Shown: one piece after another, positions 11,188 through 21,710 of the stretch | How positions within the stretch are numbered: the stretch's first letter is position 1 | How the letters are laid out: the number at the start of each line of letters is the position of its first letter | Source of the DNA: Periconia sp. R9002 | Lineage: Eukaryota; Ascomycota; Dothideomycetes; Pleosporales; Periconiaceae | Length of the DNA stretch: 64,000 nt | Direction: 5' to 3' | Assembly (NCBI GenBank): GCA_023627715.1 | Contig: JAMAHW010000026.1 | Coordinates: 1-64,000 of the forward strand | The notes under the pieces: model-generated | The model's input: the letters and a program-made list of their open reading frames with translations, nothing else | Told to the model about the DNA's origin: nothing | Databases searched by the model: none | Position numbers and translations under genes: made by a program

Positions 11188-11684
11188 TTACTCGCCGCTC
11201 TGATCCGCACTGGCTATATTGTCATGTACATAGATCAGCAGGCGAACGGGCAGTAGGACTGGTCGGCGCGGAGCAACCAATGTGCAGAGACAAACTGGAG
11301 ATGCTGGCTTCGCCACCGGGGCGCTCATTGGACGGGTGCAGACCCCCGGTGCTCGCCTTACACCTGGCTACACCCATCGAACTTCTTTGGCTGCTACACC
11401 ATTCTCCCACCACTCTTAGATGTACTAATATGCTATTTCCATTTTCCAAGCTTACACGTCCTTGTTTTAGATTACTCAAAGCTATTGCTTCTATCATAGT
11501 AACGTATAATTGACAGACGAGTGTGCAGCCAGCCATGGAAGGTGTAATTTTAACGTCATGTACCTAGCGGATTAGTTTTCCAGCCAATAAACGTACTCTG
11601 CTTTATGACCGCAATCACTAGAAGTTATTCATCTTGCACAATGCAGCTTCTTCTCTTTACCGTGATCTTTGTGCACAATTCGAC
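11188..11684. other. Intergenic, no confident gene
   Basis: This spacer separates two divergent genes. ORFs of 104-130 codons overlap on opposite strands (11121-11513 and 11222-11536) without recognisable domains. It probably contains both promoters. Confidence 0.4.
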
Positions 11685-13960
11685 ATGCCTAATATGAGTG
11701 CCCCTCTCTGTCCGCTACTACCTGCGATTCCAGGAGTCCAGACGAGACAACCACCAGTGCCAACAGAAGACCAGCAGCAGAAAAGACGGAGAGTATCAAA
11801 TGCGTGTGAAGCTTGCCGCCTCCAGAAGTCAAGGGTAAGAACGTTGTAAACTGGTAAAGTAGGTATCTACTAGCGAGCTAATCAGGCTATAGTGTAGTGG
11901 AGAGCAACCAACATGCACGGCATGTACTAGACGCGATACACACTGCAGATACCCCCAAACAGAGGCACGCCGGGTCAGAAAAAGATACGAAGATCTCCGA
12001 AAGCGCCGGTCTGCGCATGAAGAGTTACTCAGTCTTATAAGAACACTGCCAGAGCAGGATGCTACCGAGCTTTTCCTCCGAGTACGAGCTAGAGGAGACA
12101 TTCCAACAATCGTAAAACATATCTAAGATAGTAACTTATTATTACAATTACAGCTCGTGCTAGAGACTTAATTTCGATACGAGCTTCCGTATAGTCGGGA
12201 CATACCAGCATCGTTACTAACCTCTAGGAGCCCTTACCTCGACTCCTTAATATACGAAGTAGCTTCTTAGTGTGCCTTGCAATCGCAGGCGCATATGTCT
12301 GCTACTACGAAGCCTAAACATAGTGTTTTTCTAGCTAAGCGTGCCTTTTTAGAGTATATTAAGCCGTATTATGCAGTAGTGTTTGTTGAGCCTCGACTAG
12401 AAAAGGTTAAGCCGTTAGAGTGGACTACTATCTACAAAGATAATATACTTATGCGGGACTTACTAGCTACGTATTTCACGTATAAGTACCCTCTATTTCC
12501 ACTCTTTCAGAAGGATTATTTTTTAGAAGATATGGCAGAACTAAGAATAGATAAAATACCTTACTATTCAGCGTTGTTAGTAAACGCTGTATTAGCTTAT
12601 GCATGCGTTAGTACTAATTCTTCTAGTTTCGCTACTTCTCTAAACTTAACTCATAGTACTATTCTAACAAAATACTGAATCGTTTTAAGTACTAGGAACT
12701 GGAAGGTCTTGGCTATCGATTTCTTGCTAAGGCAAAGAGGATATAGGAGTTACAAATTATTAGTCGTAAATACTGTTATCTTACGTTAGTTTAAGCGGCG
12801 TTAATTATAAACATTGTTATTAACCTCTAGGGGCTAGATAAGGTTGGTGATACGTACGGTTTAAAGGGCTTAGCTATCGCTTAGGAATTACGGCTGTTTA
12901 ATAATAATAATATGCGCATATTATCTAAAAGAGTGCGTAATACCCGAAACTTCACTGCATAGTATTTCTTCGGCATTAATAGGTATGTATTATATATTAA
13001 CTAGACGTTGCTTAACTAACGTTAAAGCATCAGCCACTTTGCTTAGTAATTTACTCGTTACCCTATCCTTACTAAGACTCCCAAGTTTTCGCTTCCTAAT
13101 CCCTCTATTAATGCAGCCTAGTACGGTGAGATATAGATTAGGTACCCTTATAGTGAAACATAGTTACTAACGTACTATAGATATTTCTTTAAGGCTTTGA
13201 CTAATTTTAGAGTTATCCTTAGTGAGATATACTCTACGTCTTTTAGTATAGGCTTAAAGATTATAGTAGAGTAAGTAATAGCGTTTGTAAACCAGCTAAT
13301 AGCATAGTTTAAAAATCTTCTAACTCCTCTGACGTCAAGAAATATTGTACTCCTAAGTTATCTCCTTATGTAGTAAGTATTCTTTCCACGATTACAACAT
13401 CTAACTTACATACATATTAGTCTTGATTACCAGATTACACTTATGATTGTTTGCCAACCTTTTACTAATGTATACTAGGATAATAAGCTTACCCCTAAAG
13501 ACATCGTCTCTAACGCAGAACGTGATATCAACGTCCTAATACGGTTATATTATTCCTGGTATAGATTCGAAGACACATATAGATATTTGTTAATTTCGTT
13601 GGTGAAGCTGGGTTTTATGTCCCTATATAGCATAAACGCTTATATGCTACTCGAAAAGCTGCACTACGCGCGATTAAGCCTCCTTCTTACTCTTAAAGGA
13701 CTACGCGAATAAGGCTGTAGCTACTACGTTATAAGGACCGTTTATTATATTATAAAGAATTAGCTGCGGCCTAAAGAGGCACGGCTTTTATAAGGAGCAG
13801 AGGACCTAGAATTAGAGTTAGATAAGAGTCTAGAACTAGAGAGCGAGATTCAGTTAGCGTAGACTCCTACTGTTGTCGATATTTTAGATAACCCGTCTGA
13901 AGACGAATTGTTAAAGCTAGCGAAGCGGTTCTTAAAGCTTAATTTAGGGGAGTAGAGTGA
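11685..13960 (+). pseudogene. Decayed nit-4-like Zn2Cys6 transcription factor, copy 2
   Basis: The 5' end is well preserved: 'RRVSNACEACRLQKSR', an intron (GTAAGA to CTATAG), then 'CSGEQPTCTACTRRDTHC'. Together these make a complete Zn2Cys6 cluster, followed by a coiled-coil-like linker 'YEDLRKRRSAHEELLSLI'. From about 12,126 the frame is broken by TAA and TAG codons, although recognisable family stretches persist ('YEVAS', 'FLEYIKPYYAVVFVEPRL', 'NTRNFTA'). Composition becomes strongly TA-rich toward the 3' end, consistent with RIP. It pairs with copy 1 at 0.5-2.5 kb; having two similar copies is what would have exposed both to RIP. Confidence 0.8.
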
Positions 13961-14049
13961 TAGTAACTAATATATACGACCACTTCTACTTGTTACGTGG
14001 CGAATAATGGTACCTATAGGGTACTTAAGGATATTGTTACTTAGACCGA

Positions 14050-14143
14050 GTGTGCTAGTATGTAATAGCAGCTAAGGTGGCAAAGTGTTACTAATAGTAG
14101 GGAGCATAGCCAACCCGCACCGGCCCTAACCTTGTCCTAGAGG
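14050..14143 (+). repeat. Dispersed repeat, copy E (mutated)
   Basis: It has the same order of blocks as copy B, but many C:G pairs are changed to T:A (for example GTGTTACTAATAG for the GTGCCACCTGCAG region, and CCAACCCG for CCGACCCG). It sits at the 3' end of regulator copy 2, as copy B does for copy 1. Confidence 0.7.
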
Positions 14144-15960
14144 TAATGAGATTTTTTTATAGAGAAAGATAGTATTTTATAATTAATCTACGTATAATAG
14201 CTCTTAATTTTTAGCTCCTATAGTGTGACCCGCCTTAGATCACCGCTGTTACTAAGCGCTAATCTATTATAGTAAAGTCTAACTTAAAATCCTCTTTAAA
14301 CTTATCTAGTTTCTACGCCTACTTTTAAATGGCGTATGTAGCTAGCGAAGAGTCTCCTTAGCTCCTATTTAAAATATCGCTGTTTGGTAGGCCCTTAATA
14401 TAAAGCCGACACTCTACTATTGTGTTAGGGTTAGTAAATCCTTACTGCAAACTCGACTTGCGTACTAATATATATTATTCTTATTCCGTTTTACTTTATA
14501 AGCCTAGACTATTCTTTCTATCTATTCTGCAACCGCTAGATCTGTAAGCGCTTATATTATAGCTACCCTATCTACTTATTTTTAGTGATCGTATAAGGAC
14601 GAAGCTGATGTTGCGCTCTTGCTAGAATGACTAGCACCTATATTTAGCGGGTAGGAGGATAGAATTAAGGAAGGCGCTAAGGAAATGCTACTATCGCTAG
14701 CTATAGTAGAAGTGTAAGTAAGTTAAGGTTTAAGCAGCTTTGTAACATTTATCTATTAATAAGCTACGTAGCTTAAGGCAGCCTTTGCCCCTTTACGCTC
14801 TTAATAACGTCGCATAGAGGTATAGCAGAGTCTTATAGAATTCCTGCTAATTGACTTTGCGTAACTTATATATTATAGGGTTACACAACCCCTATCTATT
14901 GTACAGCCTATACCTATCTAATATTATATAACGCGAAGGGATATTATCTAAGTTTTTAAAGTCTCGTCTCGTTACACTATAGAGAACTAGTTTATAGTTA
15001 ATAAAGGAGGTTAGAGTGTTATAGTAGAGTTACGACTAGTGGGAATGACGCAAACGTTGCACATGGTGTAGGTGCTAAAGAATGTTACTATTATAGTAAA
15101 ATATAGAAGAAATGTAGTTGTAGACTAGAGGATTGCGGTCTTACGGCGCTTGGATAGTTGTTTACAACTAGAAGATTCGCTACTAGATAGTTAAGACTAA
15201 AGAAGGCCTAAGGAGTAAGCGGGGTTAGTTATTAATATAGCTAGTAAGTGTGGCTAACTATTTACTAAAATGCTTCGGAATTAGACCCTTACGTTCTAAT
15301 CTTCTGTTAGTAAGCTTAGCTTATAGAATAAAATAGGTTATTTATATTACTAAAAATTATAGACTCTCTTAACGTAAGATTTACTTATAGTTTTGCTAGC
15401 TTACTAGCGCTTAGTAATATAGACGCCTAAATTAGGTAATAGTAGGTACTGCACAGCTATAGGTCTTAAGAACGTAACTTACTTATAGAGAATAAAATAT
15501 ATTATAGCGCTAGCTAGAATCGTGAATCCTTTAGTTTATAGGTACTAATTAGCGTAGTAACGCGGTATAAATTATCCTTTTATTACCGCTATAAGGCTAA
15601 ACACGACCTATTAGCGTAATCCTAGGCTCTTAGGCTTAGATACTACTATATATAAGTATTAGGAGTAAAACGAGGTTTGTGTTGGAGCTGTAGTAGAAGA
15701 TACTTATTATGCGGTAAAAAAGTGCCCCTACTTTTAAGGCGCGACGGCGACGATAAGATTAGTAATTTTACTAAATGTGGCGGTTAGGCGGTAGAGAAAG
15801 ACCCCTTATATCTGCTTCCTAGAGTATAGGACCAATATCTAGCTGTGGGAGAAAATTTATTATGTAGAAGTCTAAGTATATGTGATTTTCCTCGCTACGG
15901 TGTGATATTCGCTACGCCGTGAGGGATGTTAACGTAATGACTTAATCAATTACTTAACGA
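14144..15960. other. RIP-like AT-rich block without intact ORFs
   Basis: Nearly every frame is closed every few dozen codons by TAG/TAA, and TpA steps are very frequent. Near 15,685-15,790 a stretch still reads like a zinc-binding protein (C-x2-C, then two more Cys within about 35 codons), so the source was probably a coding repeat. I could not identify the parent element. Confidence 0.6.
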
Positions 15961-16039
15961 ACTAAATTAAAGGCAAACCTACCCTACCCCCTCTCCCCAC
16001 CGAAAAAGGAAACTTTATGCAAGAAGAAGATGCTGCCGT

Positions 16040-16813
16040 CTAATGTTGTGGCCGAGGGGACATAACAAGGAATTCTTGAAAGCCGCGTTCCCTTTCCTGC
16101 CAGCTTGGAAGAGATGAACCAAGTAGAACTAGTCTTTGAACAGTAGAATGCCTCTGGGCAGCGCTCGCTAGATCGATCGGAGTCCAACCAAGGAACGTCT
16201 TGGAGTCGAGCCTCGCTCCCAGTTTCACCAAGGACATTACCATACTATCAGACCCATTTACGCACGCGATATGCAGAGGTGTACTACCGTGACGGTCCAT
16301 GGCTGATATATCTGCGCCTTGAGAAACAAGGTATCTTACTGCCTCTTCCATATTGCATCCTGCTGCGAAATGCAGTGGGGTTAGCAAGGAACGGTCCGGG
16401 AGGAAGGGATCGCGGCCGATTATTTTCAACTGGGGGACCAGAACCTTCATAAAACGGACCTTCCCTAGACCGGCAAGCCGATGCAATAGGGTTACACCAT
16501 AACTGTCTTCTAAGACCAGATCGAGATTCTTCTGTATGGCTATTCTTTGGAAAACCGTAAGAAAACCGCGGAAAGCGGACCACTCGAGCACTGAACTATC
16601 ACCTTCTTCGTCAAAATAAAAGGCCGCTTTTTGGAGAGCACGCGTGGTAAATTGCACTCGTCTGATTTTGAAAGTATTTGCAATACTGTCTAAAGGGGAC
16701 TGAATGCAGTTGTACGTAAATTTTGAGGTGCGTGCTAAAGCTGCAATATCAGATGGTGTTAGATAATGAAAGATCATGTACCACAGCTCTCCGGGAAGAA
16801 GAGAAAGTAACAT
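16040..16813 (-). CDS. F-box/ankyrin-repeat protein
   Basis: A single exon of 257 residues. The first 45 residues fit an F-box ('LLPGELWYMIFHYLTPSDIA', then 'LARTSKFTY'), which recruits substrates to SCF ubiquitin ligases through Skp1. Ankyrin repeats follow from about residue 105 ('GVTLLHRLAGLG', 'LTPLHFAAGCN', 'GSTPLHIACVNGSD', 'GWTPIDLASAAQ') and would bind the target. Start and stop are clean, and composition returns to normal immediately after the AT-rich block. It is the first of four consecutive minus-strand single-exon genes. Confidence 0.8.
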   Translation of the reverse strand: MLLSLLPGELWYMIFHYLTPSDIAALARTSKFTYNCIQSPLDSIANTFKIRRVQFTTRALQKAAFYFDEEGDSSVLEWSAFRGFLTVFQRIAIQKNLDLVLEDSYGVTLLHRLAGLGKVRFMKVLVPQLKIIGRDPFLPDRSLLTPLHFAAGCNMEEAVRYLVSQGADISAMDRHGSTPLHIACVNGSDSMVMSLVKLGARLDSKTFLGWTPIDLASAAQRHSTVQRLVLLGSSLPSWQERERGFQEFLVMSPRPQH

Positions 16814-16933
16814 AGCAATGGCTTATAGTCAAAAAAGATATGCATAAGTTGAGTTTATATAATTAGTGCTATCGATCGGCGTTGTACCATTTCCCAAATT
16901 CAGATAACAAAATCCAAGTCCCTGCATGCGAAC

Positions 16934-17854
16934 TTATATCGGTATACTTTTTAGCGCTTTTCGTACCGCGCTCAATTCCTTCCCCTCCTTAGCCCTCGAA
17001 ATTCTTTCATCCGTCCAAGTGTTTGCTGATGCCTGCAAATTTTTCCACTTTTGTTGAGTCTTGTTCACTGCTAGTGGCCACATCTTCAACAGCATGTCGA
17101 GGGGGAACTTTTCTAACATTTGTGCACCACTTTCCCAAGTAACGGTTGTGTCTCGCCACCTCACACAACAAAATATGTGTTTAGCTTCTTGCAGTAGGTC
17201 TTTGTTAATCGTCGCAATGGATGCTTTATCGGTCCATTTGTCCCACACTGGATTCCGAGCGAATAGTCCTCTTTTGTGGCCGTTCCACGCCCAATGTAAA
17301 ACTTCATCTATACTTCCCCGTTTTCTACCTTCTGAACTTCTTGCAAGAGTTGTGAGATGAGGCAATTCGATATTGTTCTCACGGAGTTGCGGTGGCAAGT
17401 GGTCTCGATCTACCAGGGTGCATATAAAGGGTCGATATTCGGGATTGCGACTGTGCAACTCGACAAGATACTGGCTCGTAGGTTGTTTCCAACCGGGAAG
17501 CCAAGCTGTCAGAACCCATGTAACCCCCATGTACGAAGCAACGAGTTGATTGTCTTTCCCGTCTTCGCGACAGAGGATGGCATTAGTGCCAATCGTACAA
17601 CCGACCTCGACTATGGGGTTTCCAAACCCAGCTGCGTGGGGAAGATTCTGTCGAGCTTCTAACTGGATTGGTTTTTCCAGGATGACTTCGTCTGATAAAA
17701 TCTGGAGATTCTCCTCATGGTCGGTTTCCGAGTCAGACTCGTTGCTAAATTCTTGCTTCTCGCGATAGTTCCACAGGCCGAGATGGTGATCAGGATAAGA
17801 ATCGTTAGTGGACGGTAGTTCAATATTTGATAATGCTGGGGTAGATGGTTCCAT
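16934..17854 (-). CDS. Uncharacterised 306-residue protein
   Basis: A single open exon with an acidic, serine-rich N-terminus ('SNESDSETDHEENLQ') and a globular-looking remainder rich in W ('VTWVLTAWLPGWKQP', 'VLHWAWNGHKRG', 'HIFCCVRWRD'). No signal peptide or membrane segment is visible. I do not recognise the family. The uninterrupted frame and normal codon use support a real gene. Confidence 0.6.
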   Translation of the reverse strand: MEPSTPALSNIELPSTNDSYPDHHLGLWNYREKQEFSNESDSETDHEENLQILSDEVILEKPIQLEARQNLPHAAGFGNPIVEVGCTIGTNAILCREDGKDNQLVASYMGVTWVLTAWLPGWKQPTSQYLVELHSRNPEYRPFICTLVDRDHLPPQLRENNIELPHLTTLARSSEGRKRGSIDEVLHWAWNGHKRGLFARNPVWDKWTDKASIATINKDLLQEAKHIFCCVRWRDTTVTWESGAQMLEKFPLDMLLKMWPLAVNKTQQKWKNLQASANTWTDERISRAKEGKELSAVRKALKSIPI

Positions 17855-18063
17855 TTTGCACGCCTTGATCTGTGGGACACGTGCATAATTATGAAGTATT
17901 TATATTTATTTTTCAAAGCGAACTCCACGTTGGGTAACAAAAAAAGGAAAGGTTGAAAGAAAAAATCCCATAAATCATATACCAATGAGAGCTGATTGCG
18001 ATAATCCAAACATCGTTTTTGATAGCGCATTACCCATAAGCGGATTTTGCTGTTGCATTCCCT

Positions 18064-18960
18064 TCAATCGAAACCATTAAACCGAAATGGTAATCGCAAA
18101 ACAATTGCCGCATTCGAAGGATGCAAATTATAAACAACAGCAAACCATTTGCCGCCTTCTATATCTTCTTCCAAATTGACAATTGCCGAAATGAAGTCAA
18201 CAACAAGGTCACCCCAAAGATTTCTGTTTACACCATTGTCCTTGCCTAGAAGATGGCAATGTGTTCTCAGATTGTCTATCTCGCCAAGCAGTTGTCTGCC
18301 GTCACGAATACCAAAGACTCGGCTCATGAGAAAGCGGTCCATGTGGAACAGTCTGGACGTTGGGGCAGTGGAGATGTATGCTCTCACGTTGATGTTCCTA
18401 CATGTATTGAGATATGGAATCCAACCTGGCGTACTAGGACGTGTTCCAACCACATAAGGGCTGCATAAAATCCATTTTGATAGCATTTGGACATCCTCTG
18501 CCATAGTGGGGAGTGCGTTCTCGCGGAGTTCATTGGGAGTCATATCCTCCGGATTTTCTTCCGTAGCAGCATGTGGCCGCAAACGCTTGTGTAGAATTGC
18601 AGTTTCGTCGTCATCGGGATAGGAGTAAGAGGCCTTAAACACAACCGCGAAGATATAAAAGTCGTAATCCTTTCCGTATATCCGAAGATACTCTTTGGGG
18701 TCGTGGAGTCTGTCCTCAAGAATGCGGAGATCTGACCCAAACAGCAAAACTCGTAATCCTAGTCCGTTCAAGCGATCTAGTTCCTCGGTGTCTTCGAATA
18801 TATCATCCAGATAATTCATATAAACACCTTCTCCAGGGCTCAAGTCGCAACCAATAGCATGCAGTAGACAGGATATTTCGAACGGCCGCAACATCTGAAG
18901 CAACACAGTCCGTACAGGCATAACGCACTCAAAGATGTAGATGAAGTTATGTCTGTCCAT
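18064..18960 (-). CDS. Uncharacterised 298-residue protein ('LRPFEISCLLHAIGC' family)
   Basis: A single exon. The N-terminal part has an F-box-like helix pair ('LLQMLRPFEISCLLHAIGC') followed by 'YLDDIFEDTEELDRL' and 'VLLFGSDLRILEDRLHDP'. This arrangement resembles a large lineage-expanded family of fungal hypothetical proteins as I remember it; a search is needed. No membrane segment is visible. Function unknown. Confidence 0.6.
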   Translation of the reverse strand: MDRHNFIYIFECVMPVRTVLLQMLRPFEISCLLHAIGCDLSPGEGVYMNYLDDIFEDTEELDRLNGLGLRVLLFGSDLRILEDRLHDPKEYLRIYGKDYDFYIFAVVFKASYSYPDDDETAILHKRLRPHAATEENPEDMTPNELRENALPTMAEDVQMLSKWILCSPYVVGTRPSTPGWIPYLNTCRNINVRAYISTAPTSRLFHMDRFLMSRVFGIRDGRQLLGEIDNLRTHCHLLGKDNGVNRNLWGDLVVDFISAIVNLEEDIEGGKWFAVVYNLHPSNAAIVLRLPFRFNGFD

Positions 18961-19124
18961 TGGGGTTTTTTCATGTGTGTTATCAATTCATCCGTGTTCT
19001 CTAAGCTACTTTATGGACGGATCATGTCAAGATAAACCATGTGCAAATTACGAGTGTTACATTAACGCCAAATCGTTTATGGATTTTGTAATTAAGTAAT
19101 TCAGTAAGTACTTGATTGATGAAC

Positions 19125-19658
19125 CTAAACATATTGCCATCCCGGTTTCCCCAAAACAGCTTCAATGTTCTCCATCCGATTGGCCACCAAATCACCGTGG
19201 CGTCTCTCAGCGATCACGCTCCACAAGCCTAGTAGACTCATAGCGTGATCTGGGTCCATTAGGTCTACAAACGTTTGAATGAATTCCCACGTCTCGCGTA
19301 GAACGTCATCCTCATCTCTCCATTGAAGCAGAATGAAGCAATCGTAGAAGCCAACTGACTGACTTTCATCGCTACCCTCGCCTGCGACTTTCAACCAGGC
19401 CATATCAAGGACTTGATGTATCTTGTTCAAGTGTATATTGGCACCTCCTTGGTTCTGTTTGGTCGAAAGATCTGTACCCGTAGTTTTCAGATATGCCTCC
19501 ACTAGGTTTGAGGCAACGCTGTTGCTTGAAAGTAGTGCATGCGTTGCGCAGTGATGTTCTGCCCTCGAATAGCGGACAAGGTACCGTTTTTGCTCTTGGT
19601 GGACATGATGGCCAACAATCTCCAGCTGCAATCCGTGCTGAGCAGTTTCCTGATTCAT
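19125..19658 (-). CDS. Uncharacterised 177-residue protein, possible degenerate chromodomain
   Basis: Residues 10-35 ('LQLEIVGHHVHQEQKRYLVR') have the spacing of a chromodomain start, where 'VEKIL.HR...G...YLVKW' is usual, but the aromatic-cage residues are not clearly present. The rest is helical, with 'WEFIQTFVDLMDPDHAMSLL'. It ends the run of four minus-strand single-exon genes. The chromodomain reading is weak; it may simply be an orphan. Confidence 0.45.
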   Translation of the reverse strand: MNQETAQHGLQLEIVGHHVHQEQKRYLVRYSRAEHHCATHALLSSNSVASNLVEAYLKTTGTDLSTKQNQGGANIHLNKIHQVLDMAWLKVAGEGSDESQSVGFYDCFILLQWRDEDDVLRETWEFIQTFVDLMDPDHAMSLLGLWSVIAERRHGDLVANRMENIEAVLGKPGWQYV

Positions 19659-20635
19659 ATTGTTTGTTTGAGTTTTGGTGTGTATGCTTCGAACTATGCT
19701 TTAAGATTTAGCTACGGGCTCATATACTGTATTTTATCGATAATTATGTTCAACTATTGTTCTGAGGACACAGTGCTGCAGGTAGGTTCAGTACCCCACT
19801 TACTTGGGGGCCAGGCACGCGGGGCTTAATAAATACAAGAAATGGAAATCAGTCTCTTGGAATCAACTCTACACATATACGAGATTATGCAGACCAAATT
19901 TCATAAACCGTAAATTGTTCCAGTGGAATTGCGTCGCTTCAGATGTACACTGAGGACGATTAATGTGGATCGGGATACCAGATTCCCATTTTACAGGCGC
20001 CAAAAAAACAATTTATGGTATGCCATAAAGCTGATTGGAATTAGCAATATGAAAACTGTTTTACACAGCACCAAGGTCAATTTCTTTCAATGCTCCACGG
20101 CCACGCGTACACGTTTTAGAAGATAATTAAATAAAGCAACCCCCAGCCCCCTCTACCAGAAGAACTACGAACTTCAAAAATCCAATGTGTATACTCATTA
20201 TTATCAAGCGTCCTAGAAAGCGAACTGCTGCCTTTCAACTCGGCGTTCGCGAACAAGCAAAACCAAGCCTCTTCCAACGGGTTCGTCAATTCATATTCAA
20301 CTGGGGTGAGGATCCTGTTCCCAGCCCCAACCGAAGATACCGAGCGACTGCTTGCTCCCCCCCGCCATATTCCATTACAAGCGTTCAAAGCACGGCTTCA
20401 TCTCGATTCGAACTAGCAGCAGATGGAGAGAGAATGGACGAGACCTTGCAGAGAACGGGCATTATTGAGACTGTAGAGGTGCATTCCGTCAATTAGTGCT
20501 GACAATTTAGCGCGTCGTGTTTCTTTGGCTATGGTATCACATTCTACAAAGACTCAATTTCCTGCCCCCTCCCCCCCTTAAAACTCTACTAAAAGAAAAG
20601 TAATTTTTAAAAAAAAAAAAAAACACAAATGACGA
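19659..20635. other. No confident gene
   Basis: Small overlapping ORFs (90 and 103 codons near 20.1-20.5 kb, opposite strands) are unsupported. An A15 homopolymer lies at about 20,609-20,623, just downstream of the next minus-strand gene. Confidence 0.4.
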
Positions 20636-21710
20636 TTAGTCAGGCGAAACACTATTTTCCGAGCTCACAGTCGCACTCTCTCCACTGTCATCAGTACACG
20701 GCGGTGTGGTGGATTGATCTTTCGCACCTAATTCTCCAATTTCATCTATAACAAGCTGTTCTTTGGGAGGATCAACCAACCACTTTACACAGCGGGACAG
20801 GACAGGGATAAACATCTCGAAACAGATGACCTAATACATTTAGTTAGTACCAGGATGGTTGTTTATCTGTGCATTTCTTACCAGGAGGAACCAACTTCGA
20901 TCCCGAAATAAGAATAAACAAAGGAAGCCCCATATGACGCTGATTAAGAAAACGAATGAAAAGAGTAACACTCTTTTTGTCATCTTAGGGTCTAAACATG
21001 GTGGCAGTGCAGTCGTAATAACCATAGTAATGTTGAAGAATTGTATTTCAGACAAGAAAATACACCGCCCGACGTATGAATGGTTGTCAAGCCCGAACAG
21101 TGTCAATACACCGACGAGATGTAGAATCGAGACGGTGGAGTAAAGATAGGTCCGCAGATCGTAGTAAATGGAAGAGTTCTGATGAGGGTCGCGACGGCAG
21201 AAGATATAGAATCGTATGTCACAGTAGAAAGGCCAAGGAGTGCAGAAGAGGATAATCTAATAGCAGCAAGTTAAATTTAAGAATAGTGGAGATTCAACTA
21301 GTAAAGAACATACTTCACAGCAGAGTCCCGTAGTCAAAGCCAAAGTAGATAGAACAGTAGAAAGTCTATGCTTCAGTTTTTGGTTTGCCGAATTGCCTTT
21401 TGTGACGATGAGGCCAAAGATCGCACTACCGGCAAGCATAGCGGCAAGGAAAAAGCATATCCACAATATTTTGAAGGGCTGCGTAATGGACAGGCGCTGG
21501 ACATAAATACAGCGTAGGCTGATTGGACCGAAAACGATGATGAGCAATAAGGAGCCGTAGTCGGTAGAAACGTCCATGTTGGATGGGGCTAAGGCGAGAA
21601 AGCAACAGATAGTTACGGCAGTAGAACGTAGGTATACACTGAAAAGCACTGCTCATGTAGATATATGCACCCCGGGCAAAAAGCGTCACCGCCGTAGGTG
21701 TGGCGTACAA
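20636..21710 (-). CDS. Multi-pass membrane protein, unknown function
   Basis: Exons can be joined with closed phases. The start 'MYATPTAVTLFARGAYIYMS' joins 'SNMDVSTDYG' across a GT...TTAG intron, another intron (GTATGT to TTAG) follows 'LTTGLCCE', and a third (GTAAGA to TTAG) precedes a hydrophilic tail. The protein has several hydrophobic helices ('LLLIIVFGPISLRCIY', 'ILWICFFLAAMLAGSAIFG', 'VLLFSFVFLISVIWGFLCL') and a cytosol-like acidic C-terminus. No catalytic motif is recognised. It resembles uncharacterised fungal integral membrane proteins. The intact splice pattern suggests a working gene. Confidence 0.65.

Noticed and set aside
14144..15960. Retrotransposon open reading frame
   Set aside because: I could not find reverse-transcriptase, integrase or transposase motifs; decay is too heavy to name the element.
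20185..20496. 103-residue plus-strand gene
   Set aside because: It overlaps an equally long opposite ORF, with no domain or intron support.
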